Part shown: piece after piece, positions 9,000-17,064 of the stretch
Numbering within the stretch: the stretch's first letter is position 1
Layout: every line of letters begins with the position of its first letter
Assembly: GCA_948566455.1 (NCBI GenBank)
Contig: CAOYQO010000034.1
Span: forward strand, 1 to 20,427
From: an uncultured Phocaeicola sp.
GTDB taxonomy: Bacteria > Bacteroidota > Bacteroidia > Bacteroidales > Bacteroidaceae
Reading direction: 5' to 3'
DNA: 20,427 nt
Made by a program: the position numbers and the translations under genes
Notes under the pieces: generated by a model
What the model was told of the DNA's origin: nothing
The model's input: only the letters and a program-made list of their open reading frames with translations
The model's database searches: none

Positions 9000-10613
9000 T
9001 TAACATTCTACCACCCGGTATACATTTCCCTTGGTGGTATGTACCCGTTCGCCCAGCTGGGGCAGGATACGGCTCAGGCTGTAGGCGGTCATCCCTCTCA
9101 TGATCGAAGGATGGGCTGCCTTCATGCGTTCAAACAGTTGGGTGGCGGAGAGGCTAAGCACTTCCTGCGGATTGTCCTCTTCTGTAGCAAAGCGAAAGCA
9201 AAGGCGGAACACCTCTTCTTCGGGTACATGCTTGTAGAATAGGGCATTATGTTGCTGTATAGTCTGTTCCTCTTCTTTATTGAACCAGCTTCGTTCACCG
9301 GATAGAAGTTCTGTTTTAAGCTGGGCGTACAATTGCTTATGCTCTACGGACGTGGTGCAGTCTATGGCATGCTTCAGACTGACGCAAAGAAAGCGGCGTG
9401 AGCCGGTGCGGTCTACCAGCAAATCCTCCCGGTTGCTGGTGCCGATGAACGAGGCAATACGGGGAAGCGATGAAGCGCTGTGTTTGTAAGCCTTGCGGAT
9501 ATTCAGTGCGGAAGCTTGCATCAGGTTCTTCAGCAAAGGCATTTTGGACGCACCTAGTTTGTCGAATTCATCCAGGTTGATTAATCCGTAGGCAGCCAGC
9601 TTGGCTTCGGCGGATGCCGGGGAGCTTAGGTCGTAACTTTCCGTGTAGTAGGATTTCAGCCTATCGGGCATCAGCAGACGGCAGAACGTACTTTTCCCCA
9701 ATCCCTGGCGACTGCTCACCAGCAGGGGAGCCACACTGTTGGCGCGGTTGTTATCCGGATTGAGCTGCATCCATTGGGCAGAGACTCCCAGCATCCAACG
9801 GTGGAAACCGTTCACCCATACCGGGTCGTCGGACACCCTGCGTGCCAACGCGGACACCCGGTCCGTGCCGTCCCATTCGGGAAGCTGCTCAAAATAGGCA
9901 GTAAAGGGATGGTATTCACTGATGCGGCGTGAGCGCACAAAGCGTTGAATGTCCCTGTCCCAACAGTCTATGCCCGTTTCAATAGCCTCCAGACTTAGTG
10001 AGTTCATCCATCGTTCGTCCACTTTGGCGTAACGCAGATGAGTATCGGGAATGTTGTTTTCTACACTTGCCACTTCAGTTTCTTCAGTAAGCACATTGAA
10101 CCGGAAGCGGTAGCGGGAGATGAGGAAAGCGGTCACTTCCTGCATCAGGGTATGTGATTTCGCTTTCTTGCCAGTATCTTCTGGGGAGGTTGGTCCCGCT
10201 TTTTTCTGAACATCTTTTTTCAAGTGAGCGGAATCCTTCTCTGTCTTTTCAGTTGAGACTGTCGGATGTGTCCGAGAATCGTCCATACTCCCCGGCAGGT
10301 TATCCTTACCGTTTTCAGTAAGAAGAACCTGTGAGTCGGCCATCTCTCTTACTCCGTCTTCGTCCGACACGATGTAGTGGTAACTGCCCGTGGGAGCATT
10401 CCCGTCGGTGCGCAGAGTCCAGTTCAATGCCAGAACTACTTGGCCCTCGCGGATATCCAGCGCCAGACGCACGCCGGGTATAGTCCGGCAAAGCGGCATC
10501 AGCCCGTTGAGAGCGGATACGAGATCACGACGCGGTGTTCCGTCAATAGGAACAGGGCTTGACAGGAATTTGCTTCCGAAGAAGACTGTTTTGAGAGTAG
10601 CGAATACATTCAT
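9000..10613 (-). CDS. VirE/VapE-like P-loop ATPase with DUF3874-type C-terminus
   Basis: The product has 537 residues. Residues 1-110 are of unclear fold, and 110-155 form a polar Lys/Asp/Thr-rich linker. Residues about 160-420 match the VirE/VapE ATPase family: an N-terminal WDGTDRV motif (247-253), Walker A QGLGKST (303-309), Walker B-like GLINLDEFDK (343-352), a sensor-like GTSNRED (391-397) and an arginine-rich TGSRRFL. The remainder resembles DUF3874, a domain found with VirE proteins in Bacteroides. The family is related to virulence-associated E proteins and phage or island primase-helicases, but the role of the Bacteroides members is unknown. Base composition is visibly richer in G and C than the neighbouring surface genes, consistent with mobile ancestry. 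The usual partners of an island (integrase, HU protein, amidase) are absent here. A good promoter lies just upstream at 10642-10673. Confidence 0.84.
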   Translation of the reverse strand: MNVFATLKTVFFGSKFLSSPVPIDGTPRRDLVSALNGLMPLCRTIPGVRLALDIREGQVVLALNWTLRTDGNAPTGSYHYIVSDEDGVREMADSQVLLTENGKDNLPGSMDDSRTHPTVSTEKTEKDSAHLKKDVQKKAGPTSPEDTGKKAKSHTLMQEVTAFLISRYRFRFNVLTEETEVASVENNIPDTHLRYAKVDERWMNSLSLEAIETGIDCWDRDIQRFVRSRRISEYHPFTAYFEQLPEWDGTDRVSALARRVSDDPVWVNGFHRWMLGVSAQWMQLNPDNNRANSVAPLLVSSRQGLGKSTFCRLLMPDRLKSYYTESYDLSSPASAEAKLAAYGLINLDEFDKLGASKMPLLKNLMQASALNIRKAYKHSASSLPRIASFIGTSNREDLLVDRTGSRRFLCVSLKHAIDCTTSVEHKQLYAQLKTELLSGERSWFNKEEEQTIQQHNALFYKHVPEEEVFRLCFRFATEEDNPQEVLSLSATQLFERMKAAHPSIMRGMTAYSLSRILPQLGERVHTTKGNVYRVVEC

Positions 10614-10641
10614 GAGTTACTTTTTTAAGTTTGGCAAACTA

Positions 10642-10673
10642 CAAATATACAACATAAAAAGGCGTTTGTCAAG
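10642..10673 (-). promoter_or_regulatory. Bacteroides-type promoter for the VirE-like gene, with operator-like inverted repeat
   Basis: Read on the minus strand, a CTTG -33 box (10670-10673) and a perfect TATATTTG -7 box (10642-10649) are 20 bases apart. Transcription would start near 10635. An inverted repeat, AGTTTG-G-CAAACT (10628-10640), covers that start site and could be an operator. The degenerate repeat array begins only 22 bases upstream of the -33 box. Confidence 0.75.
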
Positions 10674-10695
10674 AGGGGGCGGAAATATGGCAGAT

Positions 10696-11085
10696 CTTGG
10701 TGCAGGATTCGATGAAACTTGGTGCAAGATTTAATGGAACTTGGGGCAAAATTCAATGGATACAGGGCGCAATACATACGTATGTGTAGGCCGATGCTTG
10801 CGTATGTGTGACCCGATGCTTATGTACGTGTGGGCTTACACGTTACTAACACGCGAGCTGACACGTTACTAATGTTGGGGCTTATACGTTACTAATGTTA
10901 TTGTTGAATACGCCTTTATGTTTTTAAAATACACCTTGAGCTTTAAAAAATACGTCTTCAACTTTTAAGAAAACATCTTCAGGCTTTTAAAAAACAACTA
11001 TACGTTTTTAAAACACGCCAGCTTGTTCAGTGCACAGACTTAGCCTGTTCAGCTTACAGACCTAGTCTGTTCCGTGTATTACTCC
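10696..11085. repeat. Array of degenerate 21-23 bp repeats in five successive families
   Basis: About 390 bp is built almost entirely of short tandem units whose sequence changes in blocks while the period stays near two helical turns. Block A has three 22-bp units from 10696, 10718 and 10740 (each begins CTTGGKGCA; 18 of 22 bases shared between neighbours), with a fainter fourth to 10783. Block B has 22-bp units from 10779, 10801 and 10823 (YGTAYGTGT start, first two sharing 18 of 22). Block C has 23-bp units from 10835, 10858 and 10881 (core ACGTTACTAA). Block D has five exactly spaced 21-bp units from 10909 to 11013 (each ends in a run like TTTTTAAAA). Block E has 22-bp units from 11020, 11042 and 11064 (AGYYTGTTC start). 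A period that is not a multiple of three argues against coding. It sits directly upstream of the VirE-like gene's promoter. The function is unknown; an iteron-like or multi-operator role is speculative. Confidence 0.85.
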
Positions 11086-11899
11086 CCCACTAATCCGATA
11101 CGCTCCCTTTTCCCCTCATCCTGTCATCTTATGTAATATGCACAGAAAATCAGCCGGTTAAATCTGAAACCATTTCCCCTCACTTCCATTTCAGCCCGTA
11201 TCGTTTTATTCCTTCACAAAAAATGTGAAAGAGCAGGCTGAAAGGAGGCTGACAGAGCAATAACAGGAGCCCCTTCATAGCCGGAACGCCTATGGGCAGG
11301 GAGTTTCAGCGATAGATGAAAGGAGAAAAGGAACAACCGGATTTTATCGCTGAGGCATTTAAAATGAAGATAATCTCAGCATTTCCACCTGCGAATGAAC
11401 AGATGATCATCCATGTTTTGAGCCTGATTTATTATCGGCACGAAAGATTTATATCTTTCAGGCTATGTAACAATAATCCTCCCGGTATTTCTATACTCAA
11501 GATAAATTATATCACAATTCTTGCTGCTCCAAACAGAAGGTATATTTGCAAAATATACAAATGATGCTTCCGGCAACGGAGTAATTCTTTCTTCGCTTTC
11601 TTTTTAGGAATTCATCTAACGAACAATTTTATTATATGCAAAACAATTGCGAGGCCTGTTTATGAAACATGTGTTGATATTAAAATAGCAATTACTGTGG
11701 AAAATCAACTGTCATCCAACACATTAAAAACACATTAACCAATGCCACTATAATAGCATTACATGATTTCTATTATCTATATGTACTAAAACAATATATT
11801 CTGTTAGAAAATCTGACCAGTAAAAAAGAATATTCATCTCCTGAAAGCCGAGTTCTGTTCCAATTATTAAATAAAATATTAAGCTGATTCAATTTAATA
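11086..11899. other. Long non-coding stretch
   Basis: I find no supported gene here. An 82-codon plus-strand frame at 11316-11564 has no recognisable family, promoter or ribosome site. Minor structures are a small hairpin (TTCACA/TGTGAA, 11213-11229) and two tandem 11-bp copies of AACACATTAA with one following base (11718-11739). Such gene-poor gaps beside VirE-like genes may be decayed island sequence, but no remnant could be identified. Confidence 0.5.
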
Positions 11900-11955
11900 A
11901 GGACACTTCATAGAGTGTCCTAAAAAAGCATAGGTTTTCTGTATGTCGCAGAAAA
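11900..11955 (-). terminator. Tandem hairpins downstream of the disrupted ATPase gene
   Basis: Two adjacent stems lie here. One pairs AGGACACT with AGTGTCCT (11900-11907/11914-11921, 6-base loop). The other pairs TTTTCTG with CAGAAAA (11935-11941/11949-11955). On the minus strand a run of six Ts lies between them, and an AT-rich stretch follows the second. A further small stem (TCCCTT/AAGGGA, 11996-12012) lies right after the ATPase stop. Together these probably end minus-strand transcription. Confidence 0.5.
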
Positions 11956-12014
11956 TGAGTATCTTTAGAGTGTATCTTTCTCATGGATAGCCCCGTCCCT
12001 TTTTACAAGGGAAA

Positions 12015-13324
12015 CTACATGTCCTCCAGGGACAAACACATTTTTGTTATCGCATAATGTGGAAGTACCTTATGTTTAAGGTGTTCCACTTTCTTCTCCA
12101 GCAAATCCGGTTTATAGTTCTTTTTCTGGCGTTTGATCTCTACGGCAACCGCCTTATCTTTTTCTAGGCATAGGGCTACAATGTCAATTTCATATGCATC
12201 GCCTTTTAACTCCCACCAAGAGCCTATATCTTTATAAAGGAAACTTTCTGCAAACTTCTGCTTAAAATAACGCTCCAACATTTTTCCGGAATAAGTGGGA
12301 TAGTCAGCCTTGATAATGGAACGTAATGCCATATAATTCTTTATTTCAATGAGAGAGCGGTTTTTATCAAAATAGTTAAACCAGAAACTGATAAAGTTAT
12401 CCTGTATTTCATATCGGATAGCCAGTGTTCCCTCCTTTGATAGAATAGGGCGTTGGCGTACAATGATATTGTAATCTTCAATCAGTCTTCTCAAATAACC
12501 GCCAATGCTTTTATTCCCTAAAGCCGCTTCTATTTCTGCCTGTGTGTTTTTGCCATTTGCTATGGCACTTAAAATAGAAAAATAGGTCGCATAATTTTTG
12601 CCGAATTCTTCTATTAAAAGATTCTTTCCTTCATCTGTAAACGGGGAGTTATCACGGACCATGAAGTCGATCATTCCATTGATGTTCAATATACGATTGT
12701 CACAAAACAATTCAACATATTTGGGTATACCTCCGGTAAATGTATACAATGCCAACAAATCGTCATTCGTATATGTTGGATAATAATCATACATAATTTC
12801 TTTAAGTACAGGGAGGCTGAAGGGTGAAAGCTTTATAATAATATCGGCACGCCCAAATAACGGCTCTTTATTATTTTGAAAGATCTTATTCATCAAAGAA
12901 TAAATGGATCCACAGACAATCAGGTTCATTTTGGTCTCTTTTCTGTAACGATCCCAAATGTTTTGTATATCGCTATAAATGGAATTATTAATATTATAGA
13001 ACTCTTGAAATTCATCTATAACCAGATTGAATGCCCTTTGTCCCGCTATTTCCATCATATATTGAAATAATGAACTGAAAGACCGTATCTCTGCTGGTAC
13101 AAAGATATTCAAAGCGCCCGAAATGAGGGGGATAAACTCACTACAGAGAGTAGCTTCATAAATAGGTATACAGTAGGCATTTCGTCCACAGCCTTCATTA
13201 TAAGGCTGGTTTTCCCTATTCTACGTCTTCCTGTTATAACTGTGAGGCGTGAATTTTCTTCAAAAGACAGGCGTTGTATCCTTTTCAACTCTGCCAGTTC
13301 ATTTTCTCTATTATAGAATTTCAT
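12015..13324 (-). pseudogene. Frameshifted ATP-binding protein (archaeal-ATPase/DUF234 type)
   Basis: Two overlapping minus-strand frames together make one protein of the ATP_bind (PF01637-type) plus DUF234 family. The first part (13324 to 13109, 71 residues) carries the start NRENELAELKRI and Walker A ITGRRRIGKTSL. After the strand PTVYLF the frame is lost. The correct reading (EATLCSEFIPLISGALNIFVPAEI-like) resumes in another frame, which continues to 12015. It holds the Walker B LVIDEFQEF, a TGGIPKYVE motif, and a C-terminal nuclease-like segment with Glu/Asp and VEIKRQ. Family members usually read VGRKN or similar at the break, so a small deletion of about 13 bases is the simplest explanation; this is inference from memory of the family. 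Everything else looks intact, so the lesion is recent. A four-base overlap with a TTG could allow weak re-initiation, but the split protein would separate Walker A from Walker B. Confidence 0.82.
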
Positions 13325-13346
13325 AAGCTTTAGTAATCTGTGTTAC

Positions 13347-13392
13347 TGTAACCGCGGTTACAAAAATAATAATTTAAATGAAACAAACGAAA
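13347..13392 (-). promoter_or_regulatory. Promoter with overlapping 16-bp palindromic operator
   Basis: On the minus strand a perfect -7 box TATTTTTG (13361-13368) lies 20 bases after a TTTC that may serve as -33 (13389-13392); a TTTG at 13384-13387 is closer than usual. The -7 box runs directly into the perfect palindrome TGTAACCGCGGTTACA (13347-13362), sharing two bases with it, so the palindrome covers the expected start point near 13354. This is the classic position for a repressor. The repressor is not identifiable here; autoregulation by the ATPase is only one possibility. Confidence 0.68.
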
Positions 13393-13556
13393 GAATGGAA
13401 GGTTTATTTAGTAAGTTCTTTAGGTGATATGTAAAGGTATTTATTCAAGATATAAATTCTAGGAGATATTTGAATTTATCTAGAATTGATTCAAATAACA
13501 ATATGGGATATCTGTTCATGACAATAGAGTAATCATATTGATAATCAGTAAAATAA
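13393..13556. other. Intergenic region with interleaved inverted repeats
   Basis: No gene is seen. Two inverted repeats are interleaved: AATTCTAG (13455-13462) with CTAGAATT (13480-13487), and TATTTGAAT (13467-13475) with ATTCAAATA (13489-13497). They lie about 60 bases before the point where the AraC-like fragment begins, so this may be a rearrangement scar or a protein-binding site. Confidence 0.5.
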
Positions 13557-13838
13557 TATCTTTTTGTATCCGGCACGAATACGACCTACCTGAGTAATGC
13601 GGTGAACAACTACTTCGGATGCAATTTCAAGCAGCTCCTTAACAAGTATCGTGTTGAGTATGCAAAGTCCTTATTACTAGAGGGTACGTATTCAGCCAGT
13701 TCTCTTTTTAGGAAGTGTGGTTTTGCATCCCAAAGCGTTTTTTATGCCGCATTTCATAAAATTGTAGGCGCATCTCCCTTGCAGTTCCTATATAAAGCAC
13801 CATCCGGACACAGAAAAAGATTTAAAGTCCTTTTATAA
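13557..13838 (+). pseudogene. C-terminal fragment of an AraC-family regulator
   Basis: The frame opens after a stop at 13554 and reads (Y)LFVSGTNTTYLSNAVNNYFG, then a full second helix-turn-helix (EGTYSASSLFRKCGFASQSVFYAAFHKIVGASPLQF). This is the DNA-binding end of an AraC/XylS protein of the type common in Bacteroides. The first helix-turn-helix is only partly present, and the sensor or membrane part is missing, so it is a remnant. Its last codons (KVLL-stop) are supplied by the GTCCTTTTATAA that begins S-layer leader copy 2 at 13827. The regulator therefore ends inside the repeat. A GTG at 13602 could start a 78-residue product, but this is unlikely to be functional. Confidence 0.8.
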
Positions 13839-13918
13839 CAATAACATTTTGAGTTTTTAAATTTATAAATTTAAAGTTTTTCTATTATGAACAAAAAATT
13901 TTTAAGTGCAATCCTGTT
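13827..13918 (+). repeat. Shared S-layer leader, copy 2 (internal)
   Basis: This copy is identical to copy 1 (1-92) over 92 bases, in the same direction, and inverted relative to copy 3. Its 20-bp palindrome is at 13856-13875. The sequence just before it is the AraC-like fragment, with no TAnnTTTG promoter between 13557 and the ATG at 13887, so this gene looks silent in the present arrangement. Confidence 0.93.
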
Positions 13919-16511
13919 CGGAGCCTTGATGGTTTCTTCGACAGGAACATTTGTATCTTGTAAAGACTATGATGATGACATCGATGCTATCAACAAGGAG
14001 TTGACAGACATCAAGTCTCAGCTGGCAGCTTTGCAGACAGAAGTAGATGGCGGTAACTGGGTTACTGAACTTGTTGACGTAGAAGGTGGTTTCAAGGTTA
14101 CTTTCAGCAACGGAAAGACTTACACTATCGTTAATGGTAAAGATGGTGCACAAGGTGAGCCGGGTACTCCAGGTAAGGATGGCAACGGTACTATTGTTGA
14201 GGTAAAAGATGGTTACTGGTATCTTGACGGTAAGAAGACAGAGTATGTTGCTGTTAAGAAAGATGATTTAGGCAAGGTAAAAGTTCCTTTTGTTAACGAA
14301 GCCGGAATGTGGGTGTTCTACGACAAGGATGGTAATGAAGTTGTTTCTGAATACAAAGCGCTTGGTGCTACTTATGTAGTAGAAGCCGATGGCGTTTACA
14401 CATTGAATGTACCCGATGCCGATGGCAAAATGCAGGCTATAAAATTGCCTACTGCAGGTGCTACATTGACCGACGTAGAATTATTGGGATGGGCTGCTTT
14501 GGATAAAATGGATAAGGGTTTATCTCAAGGAAGTGATATTCGAACTACACTTAATATAGAATATGCTTTTGTAAAGAAAATTATTCAGACTTGGGATCAT
14601 AATAAAGAAACTACTTGGTCTGCACAGAAAACTGTAGCTAAAGGACAGGTATTAACTACTTTGGCTCCTAATAACACATATTTGATGGCTCGTATTGATG
14701 CAGGTGCTGATGCAGCTGATATGAGTTTCTCTTTGAAAAATTCTAAAAACGCAGTTCTTCCTGTTTCTTTAAGTGCTGCTACTGAATATAAGGGTCTATT
14801 GTCTAGAGGCGCAAATGGCATGTATGCTATTGCATTAGACAATACAGATGCTGTATACACTGGTGCTGGTAAGTATACAGGCCAGTTTACTAATGGACTA
14901 TACGCTTTGGTAGAAAAGAGTGGTTTCATTTCTAATTACAATTTGGATGTTACTACATCAGAAGCTATAGTTGTCGAAGGAAAAGTTGCCACAGTGGATG
15001 GAAAGGAAATAGTAGTCGATAGTGAAGATAGTAGTAAGAAATACTATGAAGTAAACTTAAACAAAGACAATGTTATTACTTTTGATGAAAACGAGAAGTT
15101 CGTTTATGACTACTATGTAGAAGCTGTAGATCCAACTATCGCTAAGTTCTTTGGCTTCTCTGCAGATAAGAGTAATGGTACTTTCAAAGTAACTAAATTG
15201 TCTGATGAAGTAACATACGCTACATTTGATATCAATGTATACAAACTGCATATTGATGGTAAGATTTACAAAGAAACAATTACCATTAAGCCAATCCGTA
15301 CCTTGGGTAATGAAGTTGTTTATGACTTGGGCAATGTACAGATTAAGAAATCTATGAAGTTGAATGTGTCTTTGGATAAAATGTTTACTGCTTTGGGTAG
15401 CGATGCTGAAATCTGGAAGAACACAGCTTTGGGTGTTAACGGTGCTGATGCTACAATTGTAAAAGATGCAGATAAGAGTGAAGGACCTAACATTACATAC
15501 ACTTACAAAAAAGCTGATGGCTCTGAACTTGCTAACGTTAACGGAACTGCAACTCAGTTCGATGCCGTATTCTCTGCTCTTGATGGCACCGCTGCTACTT
15601 TAACTCCGGGCACTGGTTATACTATCACTATCAATTACAAACATGACAGCAATGTACTGAACACTATCAAAGTTAAGTTTACTCCGGTTATGCCTGCCTT
15701 GTCTTCTTACATAGCTAAGAGAGAAGCTTTGTGGATTGGTAATACATTGATGGCTTATTTCGTAGACCCGATTAAAAATCAAACGGATTTTGCTTCTAAA
15801 TATGAAATGGAGAAAGGATTCACGACATTAGGTTCTGATGTTGATGCTGATCTTACTGAGATTACATTCTCTTTGGATAGAGAGCAAAAGATTAACAATG
15901 TTCAGGTTCAGAATTTGGCTAATATAGCTTCTGATAATACTATAACTTTGGTTACTGACCGCGACTTTAATCAGGATGGTAACGTAACAGAGGCTGATAG
16001 ATGGGCTTACGGTCAAGAATTGAATGTGAAAGTAGCTGCTACTTATTTGGGTGGTGCTTACAAGTTCACTGATGAAGAGATTGCTGCCGCTGCATTTAAG
16101 ATTAATGTTCAAAGTGCATTGAAAGCTGGTAAGATTGTTCCTGCTGCTGGTGCTTCTATTACATTGCCTGCTGCCGCTGCCGGTGAAACAGCTAAGTTAA
16201 CTGCTGATATGATTACTGGTTACACTTACAACAATCAGCCGTATAGCTTATTCAAGGAAGCTGCTGGCAATTATAAGTATAGCTATATCGACAAGGTAGA
16301 ATTCTTCACTACCGATGCAGAAATCTATACTGTAACTAAAGATGCTACAGCAATTAAAGATGCTGAAGGTAACGTTATTGGTTACCACGCAGAAATTACT
16401 TCTAAGAATATTTCTCAGACTACTAATACGAAGATTATCGTGAAAGTAACTGATAAATACGGTTATACTAAAACTGCTGAACTTCCTTTGACTATTACCG
16501 TGGGTAAATAA
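13887..16511 (+). CDS. S-layer-like surface lipoprotein 2, collagen-like segment (DUF4988-type)
   Basis: This is an 874-residue lipoprotein with the same signal peptide as the 61-3186 gene (lipid cysteine 25, then KDYDDDID). A short coiled coil (about 30-54) and a Gly-X-Y stretch at residues 84-101 (GKD, GAQ, GEP, GTP, GKD, GNG) follow. Next comes a region with GYWYLDGKKTEY and WVFYDKDGNE repeats typical of DUF4988 proteins. The large C-terminal part is Ala/Thr/Val-rich beta sequence unlike either sister gene and ends in DKYGYTKTAELPLTITVGK. No catalytic motif was recognised. With no promoter visible upstream, it is probably an alternative cassette that is expressed only after rearrangement. 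A strong terminator follows. Confidence 0.83.
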   Translation: MNKKFLSAILFGALMVSSTGTFVSCKDYDDDIDAINKELTDIKSQLAALQTEVDGGNWVTELVDVEGGFKVTFSNGKTYTIVNGKDGAQGEPGTPGKDGNGTIVEVKDGYWYLDGKKTEYVAVKKDDLGKVKVPFVNEAGMWVFYDKDGNEVVSEYKALGATYVVEADGVYTLNVPDADGKMQAIKLPTAGATLTDVELLGWAALDKMDKGLSQGSDIRTTLNIEYAFVKKIIQTWDHNKETTWSAQKTVAKGQVLTTLAPNNTYLMARIDAGADAADMSFSLKNSKNAVLPVSLSAATEYKGLLSRGANGMYAIALDNTDAVYTGAGKYTGQFTNGLYALVEKSGFISNYNLDVTTSEAIVVEGKVATVDGKEIVVDSEDSSKKYYEVNLNKDNVITFDENEKFVYDYYVEAVDPTIAKFFGFSADKSNGTFKVTKLSDEVTYATFDINVYKLHIDGKIYKETITIKPIRTLGNEVVYDLGNVQIKKSMKLNVSLDKMFTALGSDAEIWKNTALGVNGADATIVKDADKSEGPNITYTYKKADGSELANVNGTATQFDAVFSALDGTAATLTPGTGYTITINYKHDSNVLNTIKVKFTPVMPALSSYIAKREALWIGNTLMAYFVDPIKNQTDFASKYEMEKGFTTLGSDVDADLTEITFSLDREQKINNVQVQNLANIASDNTITLVTDRDFNQDGNVTEADRWAYGQELNVKVAATYLGGAYKFTDEEIAAAAFKINVQSALKAGKIVPAAGASITLPAAAAGETAKLTADMITGYTYNNQPYSLFKEAAGNYKYSYIDKVEFFTTDAEIYTVTKDATAIKDAEGNVIGYHAEITSKNISQTTNTKIIVKVTDKYGYTKTAELPLTITVGK

Positions 16512-16529
16512 TCAATAAAAAACAGAATT

Positions 16530-16565
16530 AAAAGGAGCGGTCTTCAGGTCGCTCCTTTTTATGTT
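16530..16565 (+). terminator. Rho-independent terminator after S-layer-like gene 2
   Basis: A perfect 10-bp stem, AAAAGGAGCG (16530-16539) with CGCTCCTTTT (16550-16559), closes a 10-base loop and is followed by T-rich sequence. It lies 18 bases after the stop codon. Confidence 0.88.
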
Positions 16566-16641
16566 TATTCAGAATTTATTTGACATCAGTATCTCATTGA
16601 TGTTTAGTTATAAACAAATAAAATCCCATTGTTACATATTT

Positions 16642-16989
16642 TTAATTCAGATATTGTATCTTGGTCCCAAAATTATTATTTATCATCTCTCTTTCACTAT
16701 GATAAAGCTGACTATCTTTTAAGTAGTAATAATTAGGGTTACCTGCAAATTCTATTGTTACATATTCAGTATTTTCATCATTGCGATGAATAGCCCATAC
16801 GCCTTTATAATGTATTGAGTCATTAAATTGAATGAAAGTAGTAGAATCTTCCTTCAATTCAAATTTTATTCCTGTTTCAGTCTTAAATATGCCGTTGAAC
16901 ACATGAGATGAAGATGGTTTATCTACATTACCGCAAGACGAAAAAACAAAAAGAAAATAGAATATCATCCCATATATAAATATTTTCAT
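16642..16989 (-). CDS. Small lipoprotein of unknown function
   Basis: This gene encodes a 115-residue predicted lipoprotein. Its signal peptide ends in VFSSC (lipid cysteine 19), followed by GNVDKPSSS. The mature part has beta-strand patterns (GIFKTETGIKFELKEDSTTF, then YKGVWAIHRND) that loosely resemble small lipocalin-like or NlpE-like folds, though I do not recognise a family. It lies downstream of S-layer-like gene 3 on the same strand, only about 20 bases after that gene's terminator, leaving little room for a promoter of its own. It may be expressed by readthrough as a minor partner of the S-layer protein, which is inference. Confidence 0.65.
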   Translation of the reverse strand: MKIFIYGMIFYFLFVFSSCGNVDKPSSSHVFNGIFKTETGIKFELKEDSTTFIQFNDSIHYKGVWAIHRNDENTEYVTIEFAGNPNYYYLKDSQLYHSEREMINNNFGTKIQYLN

Positions 16990-17008
16990 AGATTGTAATG
17001 TTTTTGTG

Positions 17009-17044
17009 TTAAAAAAAGGACGTCCTTTTTCAAAGACGTCCTTT
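17009..17044 (-). terminator. Rho-independent terminator after S-layer-like gene 3
   Basis: Read on the minus strand, AAAGGACGTC (17044-17035) pairs perfectly with GACGTCCTTT (17024-17015) around a 10-base loop and is followed by a run of Ts. It lies about 20 bases after the stop of the 1100-residue gene. Confidence 0.88.
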
Positions 17045-17064
17045 CTTTTATATAGTTTTAAATA

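Noticed and set aside
9039..9489. Plus-strand frames opposite the VirE-like gene
   Set aside because: They are shadows of a clear minus-strand gene and show no protein-family features.
10696..11085. CRISPR array
   Set aside because: Units are contiguous, with no repeat/spacer alternation, the repeat sequence changes in blocks, and no cas gene is nearby.
11316..11564. 82-codon plus-strand frame starting MKGEKEQPDFIAEAF
   Set aside because: It has no family resemblance, no promoter or conserved neighbours, and composition like the surrounding non-coding DNA.
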